Below are positions 1 through 9,158 of a stretch of 47,541 nucleotides of DNA, one piece after another. The stretch comes from Flavobacterium sp. (GTDB taxonomy: Bacteria; Bacteroidota; Bacteroidia; Flavobacteriales; Flavobacteriaceae), in assembly GCF_030146175.1 (NCBI RefSeq), contig NZ_JASLCE010000033.1, positions 1-47,541 of the forward strand, written 5' to 3'. Position 1 is the stretch's first letter, and every line of letters starts with the position of its first letter. Both the position numbers and the translations under genes were made by a program. The notes under the pieces were generated by a model. It ran no database searches, had not been told where the DNA came from, and saw only the letters and a program-made list of their open reading frames with translations.

Positions 1-63
1 TCAGCTGGCTAGAGCAGCTGATTTGTAATCAGCAGGTCGTGGGTTCGAGTCCCTCCATCGGCT
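1..63 (+). tRNA. tRNA-Thr (TGT anticodon), 5' end cut off by the window
   Basis: The window opens inside a tRNA. The D-arm remainder, an anticodon stem GCTGA/TCAGC with loop TTTGTAA (anticodon TGT, reading ACA threonine codons), a T-arm with the GGTTCGAGTCC core, and the 3' acceptor strand CATCGGC ending at 62 followed by discriminator T are all visible. About 11 bases of the 5' end are missing. CCA is not encoded. A terminator hairpin starts 18 bases downstream, so this is the last gene of its transcript. Confidence 0.95.
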
Positions 64-80
64 CAATCATCTACTTTAAG

Positions 81-104
81 CCACTTGAAGAGAGTGGTTT
101 TTTT
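81..104 (+). terminator. Terminator after tRNA-Thr
   Basis: The stem CCACT (81-85) pairs with AGTGG (93-97), and seven Ts follow directly. Confidence 0.8.
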
Positions 105-120
105 ATTTATAAAGGTTTAA

Positions 121-155
121 GGGATTACCGTAATAGGTGATCCCTTTTGTTTTTT
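121..155 (+). terminator. Second hairpin terminator
   Basis: GGGATTACC (121-129) pairs with GGTGATCCC (136-144), nine pairs with one G-T wobble, around a six-base loop. A T-rich tail follows. It acts as a backup terminator for the tRNA transcript. Confidence 0.7.
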
Positions 156-570
156 AGAATACCTTCGTCGTGCATTACTGCGTTAGCCGTAACTTTTGTA
201 TTCTTATTTAAATAATAAAAAAGAACGATACCAAAAGACTTATTATAGTCTACATATTACCTTTTATATTTTTATATTTTGTAGTAATTTTGATAAAGCA
301 CCCGTTTAAATCGAAAACAGATTTAAAGAAAGCTATGTTGTGCGTGTTTGATTAAAAGCATTATTTTAATTACAGTATCCTGTAAGTTTTGGCTGTTTAG
401 ACCCTCTCAAAGGCATAAAAAAAGCTAACGATTACCATTTGTGATGACCTGATACAAAAACTTTTTATAAAAGGTATTTTGTTTCCCTCTTAAAACCATT
501 GCTATATAATTATTGGAACACAGTATCCAGAGTTGTTCCATTCCAAACCAACACGGTTTTTACGTAATGT
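156..570. other. Gene-poor stretch between the tRNA and the surface locus
   Basis: No convincing reading frame is seen. The stretch contains one copy (437-452) of a 16-base sequence that recurs next to a long hairpin near the other end of the window (47324-47339). With the remnant at 571-723 this looks like a decayed or rearranged region next to a tRNA. Confidence 0.4.
437..452 (+). repeat. 16-base repeat ATTTGTGATGACCTGA, copy 1
   Basis: The identical 16 bases occur at 47324-47339, where they run into a 13-bp inverted repeat. Here the hairpin arm is absent, so this may be a decayed half of the same intergenic element. Confidence 0.55.
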
Positions 571-723
571 TCACGCTTTGCGTAGAATCCATGCGAATAG
601 ATATTCTCCTAGACGTTTTACGTTTTTAAAAGCACTAAGAAGTGCGAAAAAGACCATTTTATCATTTCCTTGGCGCAATTGATAGTAGTCAAAAAAGGCT
701 TTGTGAATTGGATTGAATGGTAT
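571..723 (-). pseudogene. 3' remnant of an unidentified coding sequence
   Basis: On the reverse strand an open frame of about 50 codons runs from 723 to a TGA at 571-573. The predicted peptide is protein-like (FFDYYQLRQGNDKMV..., then AFKNVKRLGEYLFAW) and rich in aromatic and basic residues. It has no start codon near its upstream end and is closed by an in-frame TAA there, so only the last part of a gene would remain. The pattern loosely resembles C-terminal tails of Bacteroidetes glycosyltransferases, but I cannot assign a family. It could also be a chance open frame. Confidence 0.3.
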
Positions 724-773
724 TTAGTAAATTATTCTTAAACCGATTTTTTAATGTGATAATTAGAAGCGAA

Positions 774-2059
774 ATGAAAAAACAACAAATGGAATTACAG
801 TTTTTAATAATGACACTTACCTTGTTGTTATTTTTGAATATTAATGCACAAGATAGAAGAGCCGAAGCTCCTGTTTATAATGCAAATTATGGTAGTCCGG
901 TAGACAGTTGGACAAACAAAAACGGATGGTCATGGACCATTGATGATGCTGGTAGACTTCCAGACGGAGAGGGTTTTAGATGGTGGAACAATGGCGGAAA
1001 TAACTTCTCCGATTTATTTATGCAGTTAAAAATAATTCCACTTAATGGAACATCGCTTCAAATACCAACTGCTAATGGCAATGCGATGCTCTCCCTTTCT
1101 GCAAATGATGTTAGGGCATTAAATTCAAATGAGGATGTTTTTCCATTTCTTTTTTAACTTCCGGGGATGCACGATCTGCTATGTTTTACGGAAAAGATAA
1201 TTTTTTAAATTTTTCAATTGACCCTAAATCACCATTAAATGGTTCTAAGTATTCTTATTCAAAAGGTTTTCGGTTTATAGCTTCAAACGGGGCGGATATT
1301 ACTGAGTATCCCAGTTCATATGGAACTGAAATAATGCGAATTCAGAAGGATGGAAGAGTTGGGATCGGAACCACAAAGCCGACTACTGCACTCCATCTCA
1401 AAGGTGATTTTCAGGTTCAAAACTTAAGTAAATTGGACAATACAGGGGATAATTTTCGGGTTCATGTTGGTGAAAATGAAACGAGATTAATAAGTAACGG
1501 CGACGAAAATGGGATGTTTCTAGAATCTAAGACAGGCAATAAAATAACGTTGGGAGATGGTAATGACGGCTTGTTTTTTAACGGTCATAAAATAGTCTTA
1601 GATTGTGATACTGTAGTACTAACACAAGTGTCTGTAAATACAAATAAACATGTTGAAAATGCGGCTTTAACAGTTGGTGGAGCTGCTTATATTGGGCCAA
1701 AAGCAGAATTGGTAGCCGAGGGAGCTACCTCTAAATTTAATTCCAAATATTTAGAGCACTATAATCTTTGGGTGGAAACAGGTATTTGCTCGGAAGATTT
1801 TGCATTTGCTAATGTTAAAACGTGGCGTGATGATGTTTTTCATTCCGATTATCATTTGATGCCTTTAGAAGAAGTAAAATTATATATTGATAAAAATAAA
1901 CATTTACCGGATATACCTTCGGCTGAAAGCATAAAAGAAAATGGCTACACAGCGCATCAAATGAATATGATTTTGTTGCAAAAAATAGAAGAACTTACCA
2001 TTTACACCATTTCGTTAAATGAGGAAATAAAAAAACTGAAGGAAGAGTGTTCCAAATAA
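774..2059 (+). pseudogene. Tail-fibre-like exported protein, frameshifted at a T run
   Basis: Two frames make one protein of about 428 residues. The first (774-1157) starts with a signal peptide ending near NINAQ; an in-frame ATG at 717 lies before it and is unlikely to be the start. The second frame continues from about 1154 to 2059. The frames join at the T6 run 1150-1155: one extra T, or a -1 slip on TTT, turns the stop at 1155 into Leu-Thr-Ser-Gly. The second half carries the RVGIGTTKPTTALHLKG motif and a C-terminus with HLPDIPSAESIKENG followed by a coiled coil, the usual end of Bacteroidetes tail-fibre-like surface proteins whose C-terminus resembles an intramolecular chaperone. The gene lies 13 bases upstream of a metalloprotease gene, probably in one operon. 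The break could be a real mutation, programmed slippage, phase variation or a sequencing error. Confidence 0.7.
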
Positions 2060-2072
2060 TAAAATAAGCTAT

Positions 2073-4536
2073 ATGAAAAAATATTTGTTATTTATTTTGG
2101 TTCTACTCTTAAAAACAACCCTGTTTTTTTCGCAAGGTACTACCCGGGAAAAATGGCTGTGGAGCAAAGATCCGAATTATAAGATAAATAAGGATCTTTC
2201 CTATCCTTATTCTGATCAGGGGTATACTTATGCTACCGTAAGTCTAATTCCATCGTCGGATTCCTATGTTTCTTTAATCGATTTTTATGGTGAGGGAAGA
2301 ATTGTAGATAATGATGTAGTGACGGGTTTTAAAGATGCATATAATATTAATCATCAGTATCAATTGGTTAGTAATGGGCCTGATGCAAACCGGAAGATAC
2401 CGAATAGAATACCGGTTCCAAACTATAACGGAGATTTGGGGCTTTCCCGCTACGTTAGTAATGACAAGGTAAGTACGATTACATTAATGGGAGCACCTAT
2501 ACAGCAAAATACAGCTGAAGAAATGGCTCGAATGATTCGAAAAGATGGACTTGGGAAAATTATTATCTATGGTTTTGAAGATTCAAGTCCAGAAGTTGTA
2601 ATATTAGAAAGTGAATTAAAAAAAATAGAATTTTACCATGTATCCAATTATGTTTTAGAACCGCCTTTCACTGAAATTAAAGGCTTTTCGGATCGCCCAA
2701 GAGTGTATAAAGGAAAAAAAAATTAAAGTAACAGGAGAAAAAGTATTTTACTCGTTAAATCCAAAGACCAATCTTGATGTTTCTCAGCAGGATATGCTTA
2801 CCCTTGATTATGGTCGTTTAGTGACTTTAAACGCCGATCTTTCCGGTGGTATTAAAGGAACGATTGACAAACCGGGAGGATTAATTAAAATTGAAGTTTA
2901 TGCTTATGATCATTATGAGGATAACGGTATTCAAAAATTATATTCAACAGAGGCTTCATCTCATGATAAGTTAGTATATGGCGCTTATAGTGATGTTACT
3001 AATATTGATAATTATGTAGAAAAAGTAACTACAGTTCCATATGGATTTGTTCGAAATCTTGATGGAAGCTACCGTGTCTTAGGAGAAACAAGTTCTAATA
3101 ATGTAAAGTTACTGGGGGCTAATTCCAGAAGTGGCTGGTTTGATTCGGAATGTAGATGGGTTGCTACAAGATTTTTTAGATGGCTTGGATGGAAAGTAAT
3201 GTCCTTTTTTTATGATAATATTCCTGCGGAATGTCAGGACGTTATCACTAAAATACAATCAGGTAGACAGCCTGTGCTGGTTAAGATTACGATTAAAGAG
3301 GCTACTTTATACGATTTTAAAGTTCCCGGTTTAATCAATGGTAGCATCGTTAATTTTGTTGAGGATGAAAAAGTTCAGGAATATAAAATTATAAAAAACT
3401 TAAAAGTTACCATTTTAGAATCGCCTAAGGAATTTAAAAAAGCTACCTTTTATAAGCAACAGTTGGAAAATGCTATAACAGAGGTAAATAAATATTATAC
3501 GGGAAAAACGGGCCGTCTAAAAAAACCTGAGATTAAAGCAGAAATTGGTAACCCAAGAATTCTATTTAAGGATGTTGCTGTAATTTTAAAAAAAGGAAGC
3601 AGAGAAAGTTATAATTTTCAATCCGATACCGAAGTCGAGGATTTAGAGGAGGAAACGGCGCTAAATGATAATGACGACAAAACAGTTCAACTCCTATTTG
3701 CACATACAATACTATCAACAACTTCCGGAAATCCACAAAAAAATACCATCCGTGGGTTTACTTACAGCGAAGGAGAATTGATTAAAGATGATCATTTCTG
3801 TATTTTTTCGTATGACGAAATGTTCAATTTGGATCCTGATCTGGTAGGAACTTCCGGAAGTACTATGGCTCATGAATTAGGGCATTATTTTGGCCTATTG
3901 CATCCATTTTCTGGTGGATGTTCCACAGGAGATGGTATTTCAGATACGCCACCAACCGAAGGCGAACATTGGTATGTTGTGAATTCGGGTACTCCGCAAG
4001 AACAGTTGTTGAAGAATCCATGTGAAAATGCTCCTCATTCCTGTAATGGTGAACGACGACAAATTGAAAACATTATGGATTATGGGCCTTGCAGGTGGTT
4101 GTTTACAAAAGAACAAACGGAACAAATGATGCGTAGAATAAATACAAAAAACCAATTATTTAGTACCGTTATGGTGTCTGATGCTAGTGTTGATCCAGAT
4201 AAAGTAAACATTGTTATGGATGACCAAAGATTGCATAATAATGCTAGAAGAAAAAGAAGTATAACAAGCAATGAATTTTCTATCAGGATGTTATATCCCA
4301 ATGCTCAAATTGAATATTATAATGTAGAAGTGACTTCTGATAAATCGGAAAAAGCTACGATTCGGATATTTGATATTTACGCAAATCAGGTGTGTGAGAA
4401 ATATGTTTCAGTAGAAAAAGGCCAAAATCATTTCCCAATACAACTTCGCTTTCTTGATGGAAATAGTTTGTATCTGTTGCACTATAACAGCGATGACGGT
4501 AGAGCTGAGAAAATAAAATTCCTGGGATCTCAATAA
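2073..4536 (+). pseudogene. Secreted M43-type zinc metalloprotease, frameshifted at an A9 run
   Basis: Frame one (2073-2726) starts with a signal peptide ending near LFFSQ and stops at 2724-2726. Frame two is open from the A9 run 2714-2722 to 4536. Skipping or deleting one A joins them as RVYKGKK-IKVTGEKVFYS, giving about 820 residues. The catalytic motif HELGHYFGLLH is encoded at 3871-3903, followed by SDTPP and a Met-turn NIMDYG near 4069-4086. This arrangement is that of pappalysin-like metzincins (peptidase family M43). The last 85 residues (YPN..., IRIFDIYANQV, closing KIKFLGSQ) resemble a divergent type IX secretion sorting domain, suggesting release to the surface or medium. The likely internal start at 2794 would lack an export signal. 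It could be a phase-variable gene, a pseudogene or a sequence error. Confidence 0.75.
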
Positions 4537-4622
4537 GAAATAAATAGCTTATGTAAAAAATGCTTGGAAAAAACGATCCGATTGGCTCTGCAATTGGTGT
4601 AACAAAAAATGCTATAAATATA

Positions 4623-4655
4623 AAAGCGGCTTATTTCTAAGCCGCTTTATTGTTT
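4623..4655. terminator. Bidirectional terminator between convergent genes
   Basis: AAAGCGGCTTA (4623-4633) pairs perfectly with 4638-4648 around a four-base loop, with T-rich sequence after it and A-rich sequence before it. It serves both the protease gene and the DUF4369 gene. Confidence 0.85.
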
Positions 4656-5393
4656 TTATTTCGTCGGTGCCGAAGCTTCCTGTTGTTTGCGTTTTGTAAC
4701 AAACTCCTGTAGTAATTTTCCGTAATAGGAATGCGATACTTCCGGAGTTAACGATTTCTGAATCGTATCCAGGTATTTGATATTGGCATCGTAGATATCG
4801 GTTAACGCAATATAAGGAGCTACGTCGTATTTCGCATTGTTTACAGCAAAATTAACCGCACTCAGATAGCGACGAATCACTAATTTTTCATTGCGATCTT
4901 TAAGGCTGTCCAGCATTTTGGTGTCACGCATCTTCTGAGCAAATAGCATCATACTTAACGCCTGATTTTCCTCGTCTGTATAACGCGATTTTATTTTTTT
5001 GTAATCTTCATACAACTCGTTGTTTTTAGAGCCTGTAACCTTCGTTTTTGCGTAAAATTCTTTTAAGGTGGTTTGGATAGTCATATTTCCGGGTTCTGCA
5101 AAAAACATCAGACTGTTGTCAAGCGACTTGGAAGTACCACGGTCTAAAAACAGGTAGTACATTTCCGGATGATCAATTTTTATAGTGCTTTCAAAATTGG
5201 AGTTCCCTTTAATCGTAAAACTGTCGATCGTAACAAAAGAAGTGTCAACTATTTTCTTTAAATATAGTTTACCTTGTTTGAGTCCGTCTACCGATCCTGT
5301 AAGGTGAAGGCTATTACCGGCTACTTCGTTTTCTTTTTTACAGGCTATAGCGAGTAAAGCGACAGCACATAAGGTTATCAGTGTTTTTTTCAT
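4656..5393 (-). CDS. DUF4369-type lipoprotein
   Basis: The 245-residue product starts with a lipoprotein signal peptide (MKKTLITLCAVALLAIAC), so the second methionine is chosen over an ATG nine codons earlier. The next ~100 residues (LHLTGSVDGLKQGKLYLKK, then FTIKGNSNFESTI) follow the DUF4369 pattern, a beta-rich N-terminal domain often fused to thioredoxin-like domains in Bacteroidetes. No thioredoxin CxxC motif follows; the rest is a charged helical region. It is probably anchored in the envelope. Its substrate is unknown. It ends at a terminator shared with the opposite strand. Confidence 0.75.
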   Translation of the reverse strand: MKKTLITLCAVALLAIACKKENEVAGNSLHLTGSVDGLKQGKLYLKKIVDTSFVTIDSFTIKGNSNFESTIKIDHPEMYYLFLDRGTSKSLDNSLMFFAEPGNMTIQTTLKEFYAKTKVTGSKNNELYEDYKKIKSRYTDEENQALSMMLFAQKMRDTKMLDSLKDRNEKLVIRRYLSAVNFAVNNAKYDVAPYIALTDIYDANIKYLDTIQKSLTPEVSHSYYGKLLQEFVTKRKQQEASAPTK

Positions 5394-5484
5394 TATAAAA
5401 GCGATTTTTAAAGAGTGCAAAGTAAAGAAAAAAATAGTGAGTTACTAGGGATGTGATACAAATAGTGTTTTTCACTTCGGAGTA

Positions 5485-5520
5485 TAAAAAAACCTGTTGG
5501 TTAGAACAGGTTTTTTATTG
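5485..5520. terminator. Terminator downstream of the M61 peptidase
   Basis: AAAAAACCTGTT (5485-5496) pairs with AACAGGTTTTTT (5505-5516). On the reverse strand this gives a T-run terminator for the peptidase gene that ends at 5547. Confidence 0.8.
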
Positions 5521-5546
5521 AGGCTGAAAGCCAGTTATGTTTTGGA

Positions 5547-7391
5547 TTATCCTTTTAACCAGGCTTCTTTTAGCTTGGCTTTAGAAGTATCGGTAAAGTG
5601 TAATCCTTCCACATCTTCCATGCTTAAGGTTACTTTTCCTTTTAAGGTTAGTTCCTTGTTATTGCGCTTGATCTGCATGGTGATCGGGTCGTTTTCTTTC
5701 CAATCCATGCTCGACATGATCATTTCGTAGATGTTATCAAGGTTATACGCCGTTCCGTTGATAGAAAGGATGGTATCGCCATTTTTCAAACCGATTTTTT
5801 TCATAAAAGCATTTAGTTCGATCTCCGGAAGTACAACAATCTCTTTCGTTGACGGATTTACCGTGATATATGGCATTTCGCCTTTTAAGAACGGATTGGC
5901 TGGTTTTTTAACAGCTCCTTCTTTTACACCAACTTTCGCAAAATAGACATCGTATGGAATTGGCGTGTCACCCGCTACATATTTTGTCAGGAATTCGCCC
6001 ACTTCCGGGTAGGTTAAGGCCGTAATTTTAGCAAATAATTCATTGTCGTTAAACGGTCGGCTATTTCCGTATTCTTTGGATAAAGCTTGCATCAGGCTTA
6101 AAATACCACGTTGACCGTTGCTGCTTTCACGCATCTGAATGTCGATACACATGGCAATCAAAGCTCCTTTTTGGTATACGTTGTAATACGAATCTTTATA
6201 CTCCTTATCTAAAATGTTTTTACTCATTTTTGTAAACGGCATTTTGTCGTCGAAACGTTTTGAGGTTGCTATTTTTTCGGACATTCTACCGTAAAAATCA
6301 TCTTCCGAAATCAAGCCCTGATTTACCTGGAACAGGTTGGCAAAATATTCTGTTACACCTTCATACATCCATAAGTGCTCGGACATTTTAGGAGTATTGT
6401 AATCGAAATACTGAATTTCGTTCGAGTGGATGCTCAACGGCGTTACAATATGGAAAAACTCATGGGAAACCACGTCTTTTAATTGTTCAACCAACTGCGC
6501 TTTTGGCATCATTTCCGGCATAACCACTGTTGTGGAAGTCGTGTGTTCTAAAGCACCGAATCCTTTGGCATCCGGTTTTTTCATATCCGAAAGGTATAAT
6601 AACACACTGTATTTTTTAGTGGTGTTAAACGGGCCTAAGAATTTTTTCTGAGCACGCATCATCGTTTCCATTTCCGGAGTGATGTCTTTGGCAGTGTAGG
6701 TTCCGTTTGGCGAGTATACGCTGATCAGGATTTCCATTCCGTCTACCGTAAAAGTGGTATAATCGGGTTTGGAATACATAATCGGATTATCTACCAATTC
6801 GGCATAACGGGAAGTAGTAAAAGTATCCGATTCGTTACTCGGATCGGTATCGGTTAAAGAAGTCGCGCCCCAAAGTGTTGCCGGATGGGATACGGTTACG
6901 GTATATGGAATTTCACCTTTCCCTTGGAAATACCCCACAAATCCGTGTGTATTCAGCATAAAGTTTTCATTTGCGGCGATATTGGTTCCGGCCGGCGAAA
7001 AAATATCGTGCGTACTTTCTACATCATAGGTATCGTTTACCCAATAGGTTACTTTGCTTAAGGCTTTGGCATTGGAAATCTGCCAGGAATTAGCATCGGA
7101 TTTATTTACCGGAAGGAGATTTCCTTTGGCATCATACGCTTTAAAATCATCGATGAATTTACCGTAATCGTCCTCGGAATAGGTTCCCGGAATAATTTTC
7201 GGGATATGAAAGGTTGCGGTTTCAGTAGTAAACGATGGAGCCATAATGGTAACCATTACTTTATCGTCTTTTACATTTTTCAGATCAATAGCAACTTTTA
7301 CATCGTTTACTGCAACTGTCTGTGGTTGTTGTGCTGTTTTACAGCTCATTACCATCGCAGCCATTGCCAATGTACAGATAAGTCTTTTCAT
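5547..7391 (-). CDS. M61 family metallopeptidase lipoprotein with PDZ domain
   Basis: The 614-residue protein has a lipoprotein signal (AAMVMSCKT), an N-terminal beta domain, and a gluzincin core with HEFFH at 310-314 and a glutamate at 344 (MYEGVTEYF), the expected third zinc ligand. A PDZ-like segment near 510-590 (KKIGLKNGDTILSINGTAY) follows. This architecture is that of glycyl aminopeptidase family M61, broad-specificity aminopeptidases widespread in Bacteroidetes. The enzyme should be anchored in the envelope and take part in peptide degradation. It lies upstream of the DUF4369 gene on the same strand, but a terminator separates them. Confidence 0.9.
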   Translation of the reverse strand: MKRLICTLAMAAMVMSCKTAQQPQTVAVNDVKVAIDLKNVKDDKVMVTIMAPSFTTETATFHIPKIIPGTYSEDDYGKFIDDFKAYDAKGNLLPVNKSDANSWQISNAKALSKVTYWVNDTYDVESTHDIFSPAGTNIAANENFMLNTHGFVGYFQGKGEIPYTVTVSHPATLWGATSLTDTDPSNESDTFTTSRYAELVDNPIMYSKPDYTTFTVDGMEILISVYSPNGTYTAKDITPEMETMMRAQKKFLGPFNTTKKYSVLLYLSDMKKPDAKGFGALEHTTSTTVVMPEMMPKAQLVEQLKDVVSHEFFHIVTPLSIHSNEIQYFDYNTPKMSEHLWMYEGVTEYFANLFQVNQGLISEDDFYGRMSEKIATSKRFDDKMPFTKMSKNILDKEYKDSYYNVYQKGALIAMCIDIQMRESSNGQRGILSLMQALSKEYGNSRPFNDNELFAKITALTYPEVGEFLTKYVAGDTPIPYDVYFAKVGVKEGAVKKPANPFLKGEMPYITVNPSTKEIVVLPEIELNAFMKKIGLKNGDTILSINGTAYNLDNIYEMIMSSMDWKENDPITMQIKRNNKELTLKGKVTLSMEDVEGLHFTDTSKAKLKEAWLKG

Positions 7392-7436
7392 TGTAATATT
7401 TTTAGTTGTATATAGGTATTCGGAATTGTTTTTTTG

Positions 7437-8384
7437 TTACAATTTATGCTTTTTTAAGAAAAGATTTATCGCCTGAGCCAGTTCCGGTGTATTGCGGGTT
7501 TCCGGTTTACTATAGGAAGCCCGGTTTTCAGCATCGTCTCCGGTTATGGTTTTCAAGACATGATTCATGTTTGGAATTATTGTCAGTGAAGCGTCCGGTT
7601 TTGCCTTTTTTAATTGTTCTGCTTCCGATTCGGCTACTTGTAAGTCTTTGGTTCCGTTAAGAAGTAGTACCGGAATTTTTAATTTCTGAATTTCCTGTTG
7701 CGGCTTGTATTGTATCCATGACGTCATATAGGGTTGAACGCTTTCCCGAAACATAGAACTCAGCAGTGGACTTTTTACAGTCACCACTTCACCTTTTTTT
7801 ATTTTTTCTAAAGTGGTTATTAGTTCTTCTTTTACGCCAGGCGCCTGTTTGGTGATCTGATCGATTAAAATTTCGTCAATCGGTCTTCCCGGTCCGGCGA
7901 TCGATATAAATCCGTCGGCTTTGGTTTGTTGTGCTGCAATCATACCGATTTGAGAACCTTCGCTATGGCCTGCAAATACGATTTTACTGTAGTTTCCGGT
8001 TTTTTTAAAATGATCAAAAACGGTTGCGGCATCGGTAATCATATCCTCAAAACGCATGTCTTTTTCGTTAACTGTTCCGGCAATGATTTGTGCAATCACT
8101 CGTTTGTCGTAGGTAAAAACAGCCCGATGTTCCTTAGCCAGATCTTCGGCCAGGTATTTTAGTGAATTGTTTTGCATACCAATCTGATTTCCGTTCCGAT
8201 TGGTTGGTCCGGAACCGGCAATTAGGATGATCAATGTTGGTTTTTTGACTTCCGGAATCGGTGTATACAGATCGCCTTTTAATAAAGGATTGACCTGTAT
8301 TTCGGTTATTTTAAACGGTGTTTCCTGTGCGATCGCAGGTATGGAAATACAAAGGAAAAGCGATAGTACTATTTTTTTGATCAT
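7437..8384 (-). CDS. Exported alpha/beta hydrolase
   Basis: The 315-residue protein has a signal peptide (ending near IPAIAQ) and an alpha/beta-hydrolase fold. The nucleophile elbow GHSEGS has Ser141. An IAGSGPTNRNGNQ oxyanion-type segment lies near 55-65, a likely acid in LLNGTKDLQV, and the catalytic histidine in PNMNHVLK. Family members include esterases and prolyl-oligopeptidase-like serine hydrolases; the substrate cannot be told from sequence. It precedes the M61 peptidase gene on the same strand with a 45-base gap, so the two may be co-transcribed. Confidence 0.85.
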   Translation of the reverse strand: MIKKIVLSLFLCISIPAIAQETPFKITEIQVNPLLKGDLYTPIPEVKKPTLIILIAGSGPTNRNGNQIGMQNNSLKYLAEDLAKEHRAVFTYDKRVIAQIIAGTVNEKDMRFEDMITDAATVFDHFKKTGNYSKIVFAGHSEGSQIGMIAAQQTKADGFISIAGPGRPIDEILIDQITKQAPGVKEELITTLEKIKKGEVVTVKSPLLSSMFRESVQPYMTSWIQYKPQQEIQKLKIPVLLLNGTKDLQVAESEAEQLKKAKPDASLTIIPNMNHVLKTITGDDAENRASYSKPETRNTPELAQAINLFLKKHKL

Positions 8385-8409
8385 GGTTGTTAAGAGTGTC
8401 TAAGTATAT

Positions 8410-8435
8410 AAAAAAGGCCCGTTTTAACAGGCCTC
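8410..8435 (-). terminator. Terminator downstream of the DUF2805 gene
   Basis: On the reverse strand AGGCCTG pairs with CGGGCCT around a six-base loop and is followed by a run of Ts, just after the stop of the gene ending at 8443. Confidence 0.75.
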
Positions 8436-8442
8436 AGTAGAT

Positions 8443-8724
8443 TTAATCGAATTTATTTTTAAAGTAGTATTTACTGTCCAGATCATCATCTTCCAGATCG
8501 TTATAACGTTGTGGCTTTGGTTTTGGTTTATTGGCAGTAACCTTTTTTTTCCAAAGTTCAAAATTGTCTTTTGATAACTTTTTGCGAACCATTTCGGTAA
8601 CTTCGCTTTCGGAAATTCCAAATTCTTCTTTTATTACTTCAAAAGGTCTTTTTTCCTCCTGAGCCATAGTGACAATTCTATCAATTGTTTCCTTGTCGAA
8701 TTCTAAAACTTTGCTTTTTTTCAT
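8443..8724 (-). CDS. DUF2805 (TIGR03643) family protein
   Basis: This 93-residue soluble protein matches the TIGR03643/DUF2805 pattern: an acidic, helix-turn-helix-like first 60 residues (DRIVTMAQEEKRPFEVIKEE, then FGISESEVTEMVRKKL) followed by FELWKKKV and a charged, lysine-proline-rich tail. Family members are small proteins of unknown function; the fold hints at nucleic-acid binding, which is inference. No cysteine or metal motif is present. Confidence 0.85.
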   Translation of the reverse strand: MKKSKVLEFDKETIDRIVTMAQEEKRPFEVIKEEFGISESEVTEMVRKKLSKDNFELWKKKVTANKPKPKPQRYNDLEDDDLDSKYYFKNKFD

Positions 8725-9106
8725 CAGATGAAAAATTAATCAAATAAATGTTTTTAATGGTTTATTTACACACTCAATATTACTAAAAAAATGAATTGAG
8801 CAATATGGGTGCTGTTATTTTTTTTGATTTTTCAAAAATCAGACCAAAATGTTTTTTCCTTTTGAAAAATGAGCAAAAAAATAGTGTCTCAGCGGTATTT
8901 ATCTAGCGTATCCGTCAATTTTTTTACAATTTTTGATCGATGTATAGCGAACTTTTTATTTGTTATTGGAATTAAAAAGGAGGTAATTCGGATGGTAATA
9001 CGGAAATAGTAGCCTTATTGAGATTGTTCGGAAACGGTTGTGATAGATGTAGGACGAAATGTAGTTTTTTGTGTAGCCAGAAGAAAAGTGAAAAAAGGCG
9101 GATAAA
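8725..9106. other. Intergenic stretch, about 380 bases
   Basis: A+T-rich sequence between the DUF2805 gene and the aquaporin terminator. It holds a short hairpin (TGATTTTT/AAAAATCA near 8827-8843). A 67-codon reverse frame at 8956-9159 has no family resemblance and runs into the terminator, so it is not called. Nothing else is recognised. Confidence 0.4.
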
Positions 9107-9136
9107 AAAAACGGCCTTATCGATAAGGCCGTTTTT
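9107..9136. terminator. Terminator downstream of aquaporin Z
   Basis: A perfect 30-base palindrome centred at 9121/9122 (arms of 15, sequence AAAAACGGCCTTATC and its complement) gives T-tailed hairpins on both strands. Confidence 0.85.
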
Positions 9137-9158
9137 CTAAAATGTATTTTTTGATTCA

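Noticed and set aside
717..773. Upstream ATG giving 19 extra residues before the tail-fibre-like protein
   Set aside because: The signal peptide starts cleanly at 774; the upstream part is not signal-like and overlaps the reverse-strand remnant.
4560..4640. 26-codon frame ending inside the terminator after the protease
   Set aside because: Too short, no promoter, and its end is the hairpin arm; may be a leftover of a longer gene but cannot be supported.
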